Positions 1 through 11,702 are shown, counted from the first letter of the stretch. The stretch is DNA of 64,000 nucleotides from Zeugodacus cucurbitae (GCF_028554725.1 NC_071670.1:71337001-71401000), one strand, 5' to 3'. Made by a program: numbers and translations. The notes: generated by a model not told the origin, from the sequence alone.

Positions 1-1361
1 AATGTTTTTAACCAATTTGTTTATTATTCAGTTTGTTGGCTGACAACTTGATGTTTTTGCTTGTCTTTTGTTTTGAATATCGCCTTTGCTTTCGTTATTT
101 CGACCAACACGAATTACATTAACAAACTGTGGGTTGAGCTCCACTGATGAAAGTCCAGAAACTTACTTTAGGGCGCATTATGGTTGGTTAAAGAAACAGC
201 TATAGAATGGTATTTATAGAATAAATCACTTTCAGTCTTTAACACTATTAGGAATATAAAAGCTTTTACGTGAGGCTTTTTTAGGGAACTTAGTAAAGAC
301 GATTCATTGGTTAATTGGTCGATCCTTCTTTTAAATAATAAAGATGAAACTAAATGGATAATACTTTTTTTGAAAACATTTGGAAATATTTTTCAGAGCG
401 TTGCCATCTGTTTAGAAAATTATATCCATGATGGGTATTCCGTATGGGTATCAAACGTAAGATTTTAAGTTACTTTACAGTTAAAAAGTTTAAGGTGTTT
501 TGGTTTTTCATACAAATAGAAATTCAAGAAATGAGCTAACATTGCAAATTATTGTATTTGTTAAATTTTAAAAATTTCTGCAATTTAAATTTATCCAATT
601 ACCAACGAATTTGCACATGCATGTGAGTAAGTTGTGTCTACCCTAAATGTTTTCTAAATGACGAGAAGGAGATTTGCATAAATTTCCCTAACTCTCGTTT
701 ACTCAAACCCTTAATTTGGTAATATATATTTAAACTGACCCTACTTGACCCTTTTTATCGCCACAACACACGATAGTTCATGTGAAACTATTTCTGTATA
801 TGTACATACTTTTATATATGTGTATGTATTTTTTAGTTTATGCTGACATCTGACACTGAGCGCAAGCTTTTGTGTTGATTTTTATGTGTGCTTTCCATTT
901 GCATTTTTTTTTATTTTCCTTTTTTCTGCTTGTGGCACAAATACCGACTTACCACATTCGTCCGACAAATCAAGTAAACAGGCAATGTTTGTTTAAGGAT
1001 TATAATTGAAATTATAAAGGTTTACACCGTCAGGTTTTCACTTTTAGGTCAACATTACTAGGTCACCTATGGCTTTAGTACGATTACCTTTATAGTATAC
1101 TAAAAGTGAAAAATGCGAAGGAAAGAAGATTGAATACTTTTGTAGATACCGTTGTCTGTGTGTATTTCTTTAGTATTCAGAAATAAAAATAACAGTTGTG
1201 ATGTCCTCAGATTTGCAATCCGTTATTTGTTTGCGCCCATAAGTCGCCATGAAAATGCACGAATGATTTTAATTTATCATGAATAGAGATTTTTTTTATG
1301 AGATTAAAATTTTTTAAATAAAGTATATTAAGGTACAAATTATTATATATTAAGACAATAC
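1..1361. other. gene-free AT-rich DNA
   Basis: No open frame of note, no repeat family recognised. Ends at the mariner relic. Confidence 0.7.
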
Positions 1362-2755
1362 AGGATGTGTTAAAAAATAACGGTAATTTCCGTTTTTTGA
1401 AAAAAAATTATGTATTCGTCTATATGTACTCACTCGATATTATGCAGTTATGCCAACGAAAAAATCGTCGAAACATTTCCCAAACTCGATTTGTATGATA
1501 GCCTTTAGCTCTTTCAGCGATTTCTCGTTTGCTTCTAAAACGACTGCCCTTGAAGATTATCTTCATTTTTGGAAATAGTAAAAAACAAGTAAGGAAAGTC
1601 TAAGTTCGGGTGCAACCGAACATTTGATACACTCGCAATTTATTTAGAGATTTATTTATATTTTCGGTGAAAAATTACCCTTAGGCACTGAGTTCTTCAT
1701 GTTTGATATCAGGGGCCTTGAAAAGTCATGGTCCGATTTTGACAATTTTTCCACAAGTGATGTCACAGATCAAATACAGTATTTGTGTAAAGTTTTATTT
1801 CGCTATCTTTATCGGTTCCTTATGTACACATTATAAAGTGAACGAATCAGAAGGATTCAAAATTGAGTTATATGGGAAGTAGACGTAGTTATGAACCGAT
1901 TTCGCCCATATTCCACCAGTGTCATTAGGGTGTCAAGAAAATATTACATACCGAATTTCATTGAAATCTGTCTGTTTTTGACCCATAAGTGGGCGACGCC
2001 ACGCCCATTTTCCATTTTGTAAAAAAATCTCAGTGCAGCTTCCTTCTGCCATTTCTTATGTAAAATTTGGTGTTTCTAACGTTTCTCGTTAGTGAGTTAA
2101 CGCACTTTTAGTCATTTTCAACCTAACCTTTGTATGGGAGGTGGGCATGGTTATTATCCGATTTCTTTCATTTTTGGACTGTATAAGGAAACGGCTAAAA
2201 AAACGACTGCAGAAAGTTTGGTTTATATAGATTTATTGGTTTGCAAGATATATACAAAAAACCTTTTTGGGGGCGGGGTCGCGCCCACTTTTCCAAAAAA
2301 ATTACATTCAAATGTGTCCCTCCCTAATGCGATCCTATGTTCCAAATTTTGTTTTCATAACTTTGCTTATGACTTAGTTATAGCTCTTTATGTGTTTTTG
2401 GTTATCGCCATTTTGTGGGCGTGGCAGTAGTCCGATTCCGCCCATTTTCGAACTTAACCTTCTTATGGTGCCAAGGAATACGTGTTCCAAATTTCATTAA
2501 GATATCTCAATTTTTACTCAAGTTACAGCTTGCACGGGCGGTCAGACAGACATCCGGATTTGAACTTTACTCGTCACCCTGATCACTTTGGTATATATAA
2601 CCCTATATCTAACTCGTTTAGTTTTAGGACTTACAAACAACCGTTATGTGGGCAAAACTATAATACCCTCTTTAGCAAATTTTGTTGCGAGAGTATAAAA
2701 ATGAAAATTGGACTTTTGGGCATTAAAAATTCCCGTTATTTTTTGAACATACCTC
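1362..2755 (-). mobile_element. mariner relic with a HINE nested inside
   Basis: Left end GGATGTGTTAAAAAATAACGG (from 1362) and right end CCCGTTATTTTTTGAACA (2732-2749) are inverted copies of the terminal repeat of a mariner family seen elsewhere in the window. Reverse-oriented remains of the transposase C-terminus lie at 1440-1585. The interior is interrupted at 1586-2697 by a DINE-1-like element. Confidence 0.75.
1586..2697 (-). mobile_element. DINE-1-like HINE (non-autonomous Helentron), copy 1
   Basis: Reads on the minus strand from a TATACTCTCGCAAC-type 5' end (2697) to a 3' end with the stem-loop GTTCGG/CCGAAC type and CTTTCCTTACTTGTT (1586). It shares the layout of Drosophila DINE-1: a TCTGTC-type motif about 150 bp in, subterminal inverted repeats and a terminal hairpin. 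No coding capacity. It sits inside a mariner relic. Confidence 0.8.
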
Positions 2756-3795
2756 ATACAAAAAGTAGTTCAAACTTTAAGATAAACAATGGGCACACAA
2801 CGCTGCACACTCTTGGGACAGAACTTTATATATAAAGGGGGGGAAACTTTCTAAATCAACACAGCGCTCACTGTGCCGCTGGCACATTAGACGCATATTC
2901 CCGCGCTGATGCGTTTGACCTTGCCATCACTCATACGCCGCGTCGTCCACCACGTTGTGAAATTGTCAAAATAGCCAATGACATTCGTACGGTCGCATCG
3001 CCCTCGGTTACATTTCGCTTTAACTGCTCCCTTTTTTACACAAATTGCGTCGAGACACTTTTAACTACTTTTATAATGGAACCATCATGCCGCACTCTCC
3101 CAGCCTCCGCCCACTGTGGTCGCATTGTGCATTTAAACTTGAAATTACACTTTTCCACTTCAAATTATGTCATCAAAGCAGAAATTGCGGGAGCATTGCC
3201 CGCATTCATATGCACATACAGAGATGCTCTAAGTTCAGTTCAGAAATGCGTGGCTTCATTGTTTGGTTGGCCCCCTAAGTTCATTATCATATTTTAAGCA
3301 AATCAATTTCATTAAAATTCTCAATTCGCCGCTTGCCCCGCTGCCGCTGCGTAATTGTCAATCGATCGTGAGTGGTGAGTGATGGGGCACGTGGCAACTG
3401 GACATGTCGCTGCGGGACACATTTCAGTCGAAAATGAGGTTGTTGTTATTTGTAGACAGGAATTCGCCGGAAATTCGCACACAAATACGCAATACGCAGT
3501 ACGGACACACGCACATAAATAAGTAAATGATAAATAATTCTGCGAATAACGGCAATGAGCAGCAGCGGAATTAACAGTACCATGAATGCGTTAACGGTTT
3601 GCAACAATTTGGATGGTTGCGGATGTGCGCGCTGCTGGCATCCGCTGTTGGTGTTGTTGCTGTTGTTGTTATTACTGCGGCTAATGCTGCTGTTGATGAT
3701 GTGAAACATGACAAGATATGATTATGTCTGTCCGTTGTTTCGGATGTTGTTTCACACTGGACCATTTCCATATAAATGTAAATGTGTTTGTTCGT

Positions 3796-3921
3796 GCCTT
3801 CGCCCGGCTGACAAGCCATCCAGTTGGGATGGTGGCCAATGTGTGCTGAATTTCTAATGCCTTCGCCCGGCTGACAAGCCATCCAGTTGGGATGGTGGCC
3901 AATGTGTGCTGAATTTCTAAT
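3796..3921 (+). repeat. exact 63-bp tandem duplication
   Basis: Two identical 63-bp units, 3796-3858 and 3859-3921, beginning GCCTTCGCCCGGCTGACAAG, followed by GCCT of a third. No differences between units, so the duplication is young. Frames through it are open only because of the repeat. Confidence 0.95.
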
Positions 3922-4253
3922 GCCTCTGTTGACTGAGGCCACTATCTTTTTTTTGGTTTTTTTTTCTTGTTGTTGTTGTTTATATTTTTGTGCTCAAGTG
4001 TTGTTGGCTGCTGAGCGGATGTCTTGTTGGCGGGAACTGTCATCTGCAATTAGCACACACGTGTCGTAATTGGTTGTCTTGTTTATCGTGGCAGAAGCAT
4101 GCTAGTATATAAATAAAAACATGTTCATATCAAGCGAACAAAACCAACTTATAAAAATAAAATCGAAATTTATTCAGCATATTTTCTTAGCAGCTTAAGT
4201 CCTCGACGAGTGTTCTTCGAAAGCTGCACAGGATTGCTTACACTAATCCACCC

Positions 4254-4291
4254 TATAAATAGGCGGAGTGCACTCGAGGTCAAACTCAATT
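4254..4291 (+). promoter_or_regulatory. possible TATA-Inr core promoter
   Basis: TATAAATA at 4254-4261 in a GC-richer setting (CCC..GGCGG), with TCAATT (arthropod Inr-like) at 4286-4291, the normal spacing. No ORF follows, so any transcript would be non-coding or a 5' exon. Confidence 0.25.
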
Positions 4292-4680
4292 TAGGCAATT
4301 TATGTAATACATTTTTGGAAGACAAAAACAAAAACAAATACACAGAAACTGAGACTGAGTGCTAAATATTTGTTGAAGAGTCATAAATAGTATGACATAT
4401 ACGTTTTGGGAGGGTATACTTGAATTTGATATTTATCGAATGCGAAGTAAGCAAAAACAAGGTCAGAATTTCAAGATTTCAATTGGTGCACTATATATAA
4501 ATCATTTCTATTCATTGGTGGCTGAGTATTAGCTCAGATTATATTAAAATCTATTGAAATTTGGATCTTATGTCCTCCGCTGTTCTATTGTGATTTACTA
4601 CTAGACTACTACTTGGTTCTCGGCTGAGCTAGGCGAGCGCTATTCAATCAGTAGCATTTTCGTTGACGACAGATCTCTCT

Positions 4681-4950
4681 GACCGCGAACTGTAGATGTT
4701 GCTTGAAAGAGGAGAAATTGAAATTAAATTATCACTTTCTTCTGGAATGTCTCGCCCTTGCGAGATCAAGACAAAGATTTCTTGGATCTTACTCTTTTGA
4801 ACAACCGCGCGAATTAACTGGTATAAAAGTGGATATCTGCTGATTTGTCGAGTCTTAATATCTAATCAAAGGAGGTGAGTTTGGCTTCACAAAGACTCTC
4901 TCATAGTCTAAGTGTGTTTTCCTGTGGCGAACAACCAAACAATCTAACCT
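4681..4950 (+). pseudogene. 3'-end relic of an RNase H-bearing LINE
   Basis: Translates in one frame as HFLLECLALARSRQRFLGS, the conserved end of Jockey/R1-type LINE polyproteins (HFLC.CPALAR.R...LG), and ends in an ACCTAACCTA tail. No longer open reading. Confidence 0.6.
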
Positions 4951-6429
4951 AACCTATGCTCCGATATCTATCATATCCTTATCGTAATCTATTACAAAAT
5001 TTAATCTAAATCGAACCGAGTAGAGTAGGAAATCTCTACTAAGTACAAAAATTTACTCACATCCGATCAAAGTTCAAATTTGAGCATAAATCCGCGTAGT
5101 TAAGCTTTTAACCCATTTGTGGTCCAATGTTCGTATTCACTTTCAGCTCATAAGTCAATCAATGAAACCGCTAAGGCGTCACAAAGTCATTCAAATAAAA
5201 TTAAATGCGGTTTGAACTTTTCCTATTTTATTTTTGTTTTAGTTTTCAACATTTTATTGCGAGTAGTTCACTGAACTTTGGAACTGGCATACAATAAATA
5301 ACGCACATACATACATGAGCTTGCCATACTTGACTAGTATACGAGGATGGAGTAGAGTCATACCAGAAGTCACCCAACACCGACTGCTAAACTTTCAACA
5401 TTCAAGTTTGTCGATAAAATGTCTCCGCCCAATTCAGACATTTTCAATTTAAGGCGGTTGGCCGAAAATAAGCAGAGTATGCGCTACTCCATACTTAAAA
5501 GCAAAGTATTTTCAATAGTCAGAAACTGGAGCTGCTTTAAAGAAAATTTTCGAAAAATAAATTAAAATTAAATTTAGAAATTTTGCAAAGAAAAACGAAA
5601 ACAACATTTGACTTGAAGTATAAAACAATGGATTTATGAGCACCAACTGCCACGCGCCTAACTGTTATTACCAGTTGCTTACGACAATGATAGCGGGATT
5701 AGCAGTAAAGCTCTATAATATGCTTCTGCAGTTTGAAGAGCCGGCGCGCGATTTTGTCTACTGCCACGAGCCGACAATTGCGCTATACATAGTTGAGCAT
5801 TAGCTGCAAGCGCCAGCAACCAAACACTCTCTTCCATCCCGCATACACTTCGTTTAAATGCTGGAGAGCGCGAAATGCACAAAAACTGGCGAATATAAAT
5901 GACAAGTCGTTACATAAAACAAATTTCTTCGAATTATTTTTGCTAGGATATCTTATACCGACCCCCAGACGCCCCACTTCTGCACATCATCGAACTCATT
6001 GCCCTTGCCTTGTTTGCACTTCGCTGCGCCTGCCGACGGTTTTCAGTTTGTATTCGCATGCTCATTACTCGCCCGCTACTTTCTGGTTTTTACCCACTCC
6101 TTCGCTCAAGTTCACTGAACTCGGCCTCAAGTAAATGAGCAATTTATTCATTTCAATTTACTTGACGGCTTTAGTGGGCCTTTCGCATGCACTTGTGGTG
6201 TCTGTGTATGTTTGGCGCATATAACTGAGACATTTGAGGCTGCAGATAATTTGTGGGAGTTATATTTAAAGAAAATTTTCAAGCAAAAATTCGAATGGTA
6301 TGTGTGTTATGAGTTTTATATGAAATCAGTTTTTTCTTATTTAATTGTCATGTTATACTTCTCACTCACATGTCGAAGAATTAGAGTCAAGAAAAATATT
6401 TTTTCACTAAATCAAACTATTTTTTTGCT
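4951..6429. other. gene-free DNA before the RTE
   Basis: AT-rich, no conserved ORF. The frames around 5680-6130 overlap on both strands and have no recognisable content. Confidence 0.6.
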
Positions 6430-6456
6430 ATTTCTCGCATGCTTCTAAAACGAAGG

Positions 6457-9400
6457 AGGATGGGATCATGTGTAGAAGTTCACGCAAGTGAGGAAAGTTT
6501 TTGATTGTCACTCACTTGGGAGTGGCCAGAAACGATTCTTCTCCACATGGTTCAAGCAGCTCACGACTTCCGGTTTTAGACCAAGTATCCTCTGGGTAGC
6601 CAACAGACATCCGTTTGAAGGCGAGCTAAAGTGAGAAGGCGAAGCCCGCTTATGCGGTTGTGCGTAGGGTTTGGGACCCACCACATAAAAACACCCCCCA
6701 ATGAAAAATCTACGAAAGCCTCGGATGAGACACCCCCCTTTTGATGACGACCCCTGCAAACGTTTTAAGGATAATGATATAAGGGCATGCACCTGGAATG
6801 TCCGGACCCTTAATTGGGAAGGTGCCTCTGCCCAGCTGGTTGATGTCCTCATACGACTTAAGGCTGACATCACCGCCATCCAAGAAGTGCGATGGACGGG
6901 ACAAGGACGGAAGAAGGTGGGTCCTTGTGACATCTACTACAGCGGCCATATAAAGGAGCGCAAATTTGGTGTTGGATTTGTGGTGGGAGAGAGACTCCGT
7001 CGCAGAGTCCTGGCATTCACCCCGGTGGATGAACGTCTAGCCACAATCCGCATCAAAGCGAGGTTCTTCAACATATCGCTGATTTGCGCCCACGCCCCAA
7101 CGGAAGAGAAGGACGATGTGACCAAAGATGCTTTCTATGAGCGCCTAGAACGCACCTATGAGCGCTGCCCCCGCCACGATGTAAAAGTCGTGCTTGGTGA
7201 TTTTAACGCCAGGGTGGGTAAAGAAGGTGTCTTTGGCACAACAGTCGGAAAATTCAGCCTCCATGACGAAACATCGCCAAACGGCCTGAGGCTGATCGAC
7301 TTCGCTGGGGCCCGAAATATGGTCGTCTGTAGTACCAGATTCCAGCATAAGAAAATACATCAAGCTACTTGGCTGTCTCCTGATCGAAACACGCGGAACC
7401 AAATCGATCACGTTGTGATAGACGGAAGACATGTCTCCTGTGTTTTAGACGTGCGTACGCTCCGAGGACCAAATATAGACTCGGACCATTATCTGGTCGC
7501 AGCGAAGATACGCACCCGCCTCTGTGCAGCAAAGAATGCCCGTCAACAAACACAAGGAAGGTTCGACGTCGAAAAGCTGCAATCGCAACAGACAGCCACG
7601 AAATACTCTACTCGACTTGCACTCCTGCTCTCTGAGAGCACTCATCAGCATCTCGGTATAAGGGAACTGTGGAACGGCATCTCAAACTCACTGCGTACCG
7701 CTGCAGCCGAAACAATTGGTTTTCGGCAACGACAAAAAACAAGCTGGTACGATGAGGAGTGCCGTCTCGCAGCGGAGAGAAAACAGACTGCCTACCTCGC
7801 AACATTGCAAACGACCACAACACGTGCGGGATGGGATAGATACCGAGAGCTGAAGAGGGAAGCGAGACGCATTTGCAGACAAAAAAAGAAAGAGGCCGAA
7901 ATGCGTGAGTACGAAGAGCTTGAGAAGCTGGCAGACAGAGGGAATGCTCGAAAATTTTATGAAAAAATGAAGCGACTTAACGAAGGTTTCAAGACCGGAG
8001 CATCCTCATGTAGAGACCAAGGTGGTAATCTGGTAACCGATGTCCAGGGCATACTGGGATTATGGAGGCAACACTTCTCCGACCTGCTGAATGGCAGTGA
8101 GAGTACAACACCAGGAGATGGCGAACCCGATCCCCCAATCGATGACGATGGAACAGATGTTCCATTACCCGACCATGAAGAAATTCGAATAGCAATTACC
8201 CGCTTGAAGAACAAGAAAGCAGCGGGGGCCGATAGATTACCGGCAGAACTATTCAAATACGGCGGCGAAGAACTGATAAGGTGCATGCATCAGCTTCTTT
8301 GCAGAATATGGTCGGAAGAAAGCATGCCTGACGATTGGAATCTCAGTGTGCTCTGCCCAATCCATAAAAAGGGAGATCCCACAATCTGCGCCAATTACCG
8401 TGGGATCAGCCTCCTAAATATCGCATACAAGGTTCTATCGAGCGTATTGTGTGAAAGACTAAAGCCCACCGTCAACAAACTGATTGGACCTTATCAGTGT
8501 GGCTTTAGACCTGGAAAATCGACAACTGACCAGATATTCACCATGCGCCAAATCTTGGAAAAGACCCGAGAAAAGAGGATCGACACACACCACCTTTTTG
8601 TCGATTTTAAAGCTGCTTTCGACAGCACGAAAAGGAGTTGCCTTTACGCCGCGATGTCTGAATTTGGTATCCCCGCAAAACTAATACGGCTGTGTAAATT
8701 GACGTTGAGCAACACCAAAAGCTCCGTCATGATTGGGAAGGACCTCTCCGAGCCGTTCGATACCAAACGAGGTTTCAGACAGGGTGACTCACTATCGTGC
8801 GACTTCTTTAACCTGATGCTGGAAAAAATTATAAGAGCTGCAGAGCTAAACCGAGAAGGTACAATCTTCTACAAGAGTGTACAGCTCCTGGCGTACGCCG
8901 ATGATATTGATATCATCGGAAGCAACAACCGCGCCGTTTGTTCTGCTTTTTCCCGCATGGATAAGGAGGCGAAGCGAATGGGTCTGGAGGTGAATGAGGA
9001 CAAGACGAAATATCTCCTGTCATCAAACAAACAGTCGGCGCATTCGCGTCTTGGCTCCCACGTCACTGTTGACAGTCATAACTTCGAGGTCGTAGATAAT
9101 TTCGTATACCTGGGAACCAGCATCAACAACACGAACAATGTCAGCCTCGAAATCCAGCGCAGAATAACTCTTGCCAACAGGTGCTACTTTGGACTGAGTA
9201 GGCAATTGAACAGTAAAGTCCTCTCTCGACGAACCAAAATCAAGCTCTACAAGTCACTTATCATTCCCGTCCTGCTGTACGGTGCAGAAGCTTGGACGAT
9301 GTCAACATCAGATGAGACGACACTAGGAGTTTTCGAGAGGAAAATTTTGCGCAAGATTTATGGTCCTCAGAACATTGGCAACGGCGAATACCGCAGACGA

Positions 9401-9720
9401 TGGAACGATGAGCTGTACGAGTTATACGACGACATTGACATAGTTCAGCGAATAAAAAGACAGCGGCTACGCTGGCTAGGTCATGTTGTCCGAATGGACG
9501 AAAACACTCCAGCCCTGAAAGTGTTCGATGCAGTACCCGCCGGAGGAAGCCGAGGAAGGGGAAGGCCTCCACTCCGTTGGAGGGACCAGGTGGAGAGCGA
9601 CCTGGTTACACTTGGGATCTCCAACTGGCGCCGAACTGCAAAGGAGAGAGACAGGTGGCGCACTATCGTCGATTCGGCTATAACCGGCTAAACGGTTGCA
9701 ACGCCAATCACATACATACA
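6457..9720 (+). mobile_element. RTE-clade non-LTR retrotransposon, apparently full length
   Basis: Bounded by a 14-bp direct repeat, TTCTAAAACGAAGG, at 6443-6456 and 9721-9734, which I read as the target-site duplication. The element has a 244-bp 5' leader, one long ORF and only 29 bp after the stop, ending in an ACATACATACA tail. A very short 3' UTR and a single endonuclease-plus-reverse-transcriptase ORF are typical of the RTE clade. The intact frame and exact duplication indicate a recent insertion. It landed in an old mariner relic (see 6430-9778). Confidence 0.92.
6701..9691 (+). CDS. RTE endonuclease/reverse transcriptase ORF, 996 aa
   Basis: Intact ORF from ATG at 6701 to TAA at 9689. 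The N-terminal APE-type endonuclease (about 25-270) shows TWNVRTL (Asn33), IQEVRW (Glu62), LGDFNARVG (Asp167, Asn169), NQIDH (Asp236, His237) and SDH (261-263). Reverse transcriptase covers about 530-800 with NYRGISLLN, FVDFKAAFDS, GFRQGDSLS and the catalytic YADD at 732-735. A C-terminal region with LRWLGHVVRM follows. All expected catalytic residues are present, so the enzyme could be active. Such copies are often labelled craniofacial development protein 2-like in automatic annotation; this is a transposon gene, not a host gene. Confidence 0.95.
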   Translation: MKNLRKPRMRHPPFDDDPCKRFKDNDIRACTWNVRTLNWEGASAQLVDVLIRLKADITAIQEVRWTGQGRKKVGPCDIYYSGHIKERKFGVGFVVGERLRRRVLAFTPVDERLATIRIKARFFNISLICAHAPTEEKDDVTKDAFYERLERTYERCPRHDVKVVLGDFNARVGKEGVFGTTVGKFSLHDETSPNGLRLIDFAGARNMVVCSTRFQHKKIHQATWLSPDRNTRNQIDHVVIDGRHVSCVLDVRTLRGPNIDSDHYLVAAKIRTRLCAAKNARQQTQGRFDVEKLQSQQTATKYSTRLALLLSESTHQHLGIRELWNGISNSLRTAAAETIGFRQRQKTSWYDEECRLAAERKQTAYLATLQTTTTRAGWDRYRELKREARRICRQKKKEAEMREYEELEKLADRGNARKFYEKMKRLNEGFKTGASSCRDQGGNLVTDVQGILGLWRQHFSDLLNGSESTTPGDGEPDPPIDDDGTDVPLPDHEEIRIAITRLKNKKAAGADRLPAELFKYGGEELIRCMHQLLCRIWSEESMPDDWNLSVLCPIHKKGDPTICANYRGISLLNIAYKVLSSVLCERLKPTVNKLIGPYQCGFRPGKSTTDQIFTMRQILEKTREKRIDTHHLFVDFKAAFDSTKRSCLYAAMSEFGIPAKLIRLCKLTLSNTKSSVMIGKDLSEPFDTKRGFRQGDSLSCDFFNLMLEKIIRAAELNREGTIFYKSVQLLAYADDIDIIGSNNRAVCSAFSRMDKEAKRMGLEVNEDKTKYLLSSNKQSAHSRLGSHVTVDSHNFEVVDNFVYLGTSINNTNNVSLEIQRRITLANRCYFGLSRQLNSKVLSRRTKIKLYKSLIIPVLLYGAEAWTMSTSDETTLGVFERKILRKIYGPQNIGNGEYRRRWNDELYELYDDIDIVQRIKRQRLRWLGHVVRMDENTPALKVFDAVPAGGSRGRGRPPLRWRDQVESDLVTLGISNWRRTAKERDRWRTIVDSAITG

Positions 9721-9778
9721 TTCTAAAACGAAGGGCTTTTAAGGTTCTCTTTATTTTTGAAAATAGCAAAAAGTTACA

Positions 9779-10281
9779 TTACTTACATTGTTACTTTATT
9801 GTTTTTGGCCAAGCATTCTGTTTCAAATTCTTATATATTTTTAAACTCGAAAAAAAAATCTTCCTAAATAATCTCACTTCTAAGAAATACATCCCTATTA
9901 TCGCTTTGAACTGTTAGAGAAATCTCAATAACAGCCAACTCTGTTGCGAATTTATACCAATTAATGGCTGTGACAGCAAGTGGCTTGTCAAGGAAGCGGT
10001 ATTTCGGATATGCTACCAGGTCAACCACAATGCCAAATAAACACGAAATGTTTGTCGAGATTTTGAGTACTTAATTCGGCAATATTATTACGGCCACACA
10101 CACACATACACACATACAAACAGGCGCACATTACGCACTCAAACCAGCGTATGGAGCACGTACGGCCGTTGTTTGTTTGTGTTGGTGAAATGGAACACGT
10201 GCCACAAAGGAAACGCTGTTGGCAGCAAAAACATGCAACTCACTCTCTCTCATTTAAACTTACACTTTCCGAGAAACCCTC

Positions 10282-10316
<35 letters not shown>

Positions 10317-11000
10317 AATATGAACAACGTAAGCAGCGCTGTTTACGCAATTCTGCCATGTGTGTGAGCTTATGCTCCACATTTTACCGCATCGTTGGCA
10401 TTTTCACACATTTCCTTTACTTTTTATTTGCCATTTGCATGTCACAGCACAAAATTGCCTATTTAATGGTTAGACAACATACGCACACACAACCACGCAC
10501 TCACATGTGTTTATTTTATACGCGTGCTTGGTCCTTGGCATGATATTTTATGTCGATTACAACCGATGAGAAAGGTTGATATTTCAAATGGCTGTCTTGT
10601 GTGTTGGCACATGGAAATGAATTGCGAAATCATGTTTTAAAATGAAAATGTATCATTAATTCTAATCTAATGATTATCGCTCTCCCAATGGCACCATATG
10701 TTCGCGCGCTCATGAATATTTATAAAGACTTCTTATTGGAACAACAAAAAACATTTAACCGTTTGCATTTGTCTGTGTATTAAATGTGTGCTGTCTGTAT
10801 ATAATCCTTATTAAAGTTGGTAATCTTTCGCTTATAAAGCTGAAGAACATTTCGTTTTCTCATCTTTTTTCCATGCAAATGAAGGTTATTATAAATTTAT
10901 ATACATTTTAAGTTATCTTCAAGTAACAGCATAAACCACATTAAGAAAGTAAAGTCAAAATAAATATTAATAAAGCACTAAAACGTCGAAGTTCTTTGTA
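9779..11000. other. gene-free DNA with CA repeats
   Basis: Only the AC microsatellite and short CA tracts stand out; frames through them code for His-Thr runs and are not genes. Confidence 0.65.
10286..10315. repeat. (AC)15 microsatellite
   Basis: Uninterrupted AC dinucleotide repeat of 30 bp. Shorter CA/GT tracts are frequent elsewhere (for example 16257-16270, 16541-16561, 37929-37946 and 45481-45501). Confidence 0.95.
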
Positions 11001-11119
11001 CGAGTGATGTTTCTGAGTGATGTGATGCTAAAAAATGTCAAATTTTCCAATGGAAATGTCAGATTGCACCTGGCAACACTTAGTGTTGCCTAGGTCAGAA
11101 ATATATATAGCAGCCCTCG
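11001..11119 (-). mobile_element. short deletion derivative of a mariner (119 bp)
   Basis: From about 11012 it matches the right end of the mariner at 20112-20832 (11012-11119 versus about 20723-20832), including the terminal repeat ending CAGCCCTCG. The left side keeps only CGAG of the other terminus, and TA flanks both sides (10999-11000 and 11120-11121). A MITE-like product of one large internal deletion is the simplest reading. Confidence 0.6.
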
Positions 11120-11192
11120 TATTAAGAAGACAGACATATAAGTAAATTGAAAAAACATCAGGAAATCAAGATCAACAGAAGTTAATGTACAA

Positions 11193-11702
11193 AGTATGTT
11201 CAATAAATAACGGGAATTGTAAAATTTAAAATCTCACGAGTTTGAAGAGTCCAATTACCAAAATTTCTGTATTACCAAGCTGTATTCATAGCTCACTTTG
11301 CACTTTCAGCCGGTAAGGTTAGACGTGTTTATATGAGCATGGCGATTTTCGGTTGTTAAAAGCTCGTACTTCGTTGCTTGTGTGTAAATTCTTGGCCAAA
11401 AACAATACTGTGACGCCTCCACTTTCGCCAGACATTACTCCGTGTGACTTTTTTCTATTTCCAAAAATAAAGAGAACTATGAAGGGCTGTCGTTTTACAA
11501 GCATACGGGAAATCGCTGAAAGAACCAAGATCTATCCCAAAAATATAGGGTTTGATAAGTGTATCGACGATTGCAAGAATAGCTGTCATAAGTGCATAGT
11601 ATCGAATGGTGCCTATTTTGATGGCAATAACATTAATGAAGACGAATGAATAAATATTTTTTTTCATAAAACGAAAATTGTCGTATTTTTGGAACACACA
11701 TC
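11193..11702 (+). mobile_element. mariner relic with terminal repeats and C-terminal transposase remains
   Basis: Left end GTATGTTCAATAAATAACGGG, right end GGAACACACATCG. The stretch from about 11385 still translates as FLAKNNTVTPP, SPDITPCDFFLFPKIKR, and CHKCIVSNGAYFDG, the C-terminal third of an irritans-type mariner transposase (SPD...FFLFPKLKR motif carries the last catalytic Asp). The N-terminal two thirds are missing. Confidence 0.8.

Larger units (their letters stand above)
2756..4680. other. gene-free stretch, partly GC-rich
   Basis: 2830-3440 is less AT-rich and starts with TATATAAAGG (2827-2836), but the frames in it are short and unlike any protein. The rest holds the 63-bp tandem duplication, CAG/CAA-type runs around 3640-3690, and a TATA-Inr pair at 4254. 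Confidence 0.6.
6430..9778 (-). repeat. mariner relic split by the RTE insertion
   Basis: The two flanks of the RTE (about 6430-6456 and 9721-9778) rejoin into a stretch resembling the reverse-oriented C-terminal transposase part of the mariner copies at 1501-1585 and 14641-14700 (TTCTAAAACGA...GGAAATAG). Terminal repeats are not seen, so only a fragment remains. Confidence 0.55.

Noticed and set aside
3571..3942. Minus-strand frame with an internal peptide repeat
   Set aside because: The peptide repeat is only the translation of the 63-bp DNA tandem duplication.
6508..6933. Minus-strand frame over the RTE 5' leader
   Set aside because: Lies antisense to the leader and the start of the retrotransposon ORF; no independent support.
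10151..10543. 130-codon frame through the AC microsatellite
   Set aside because: His/Thr run from the dinucleotide repeat; flanking residues show no family.
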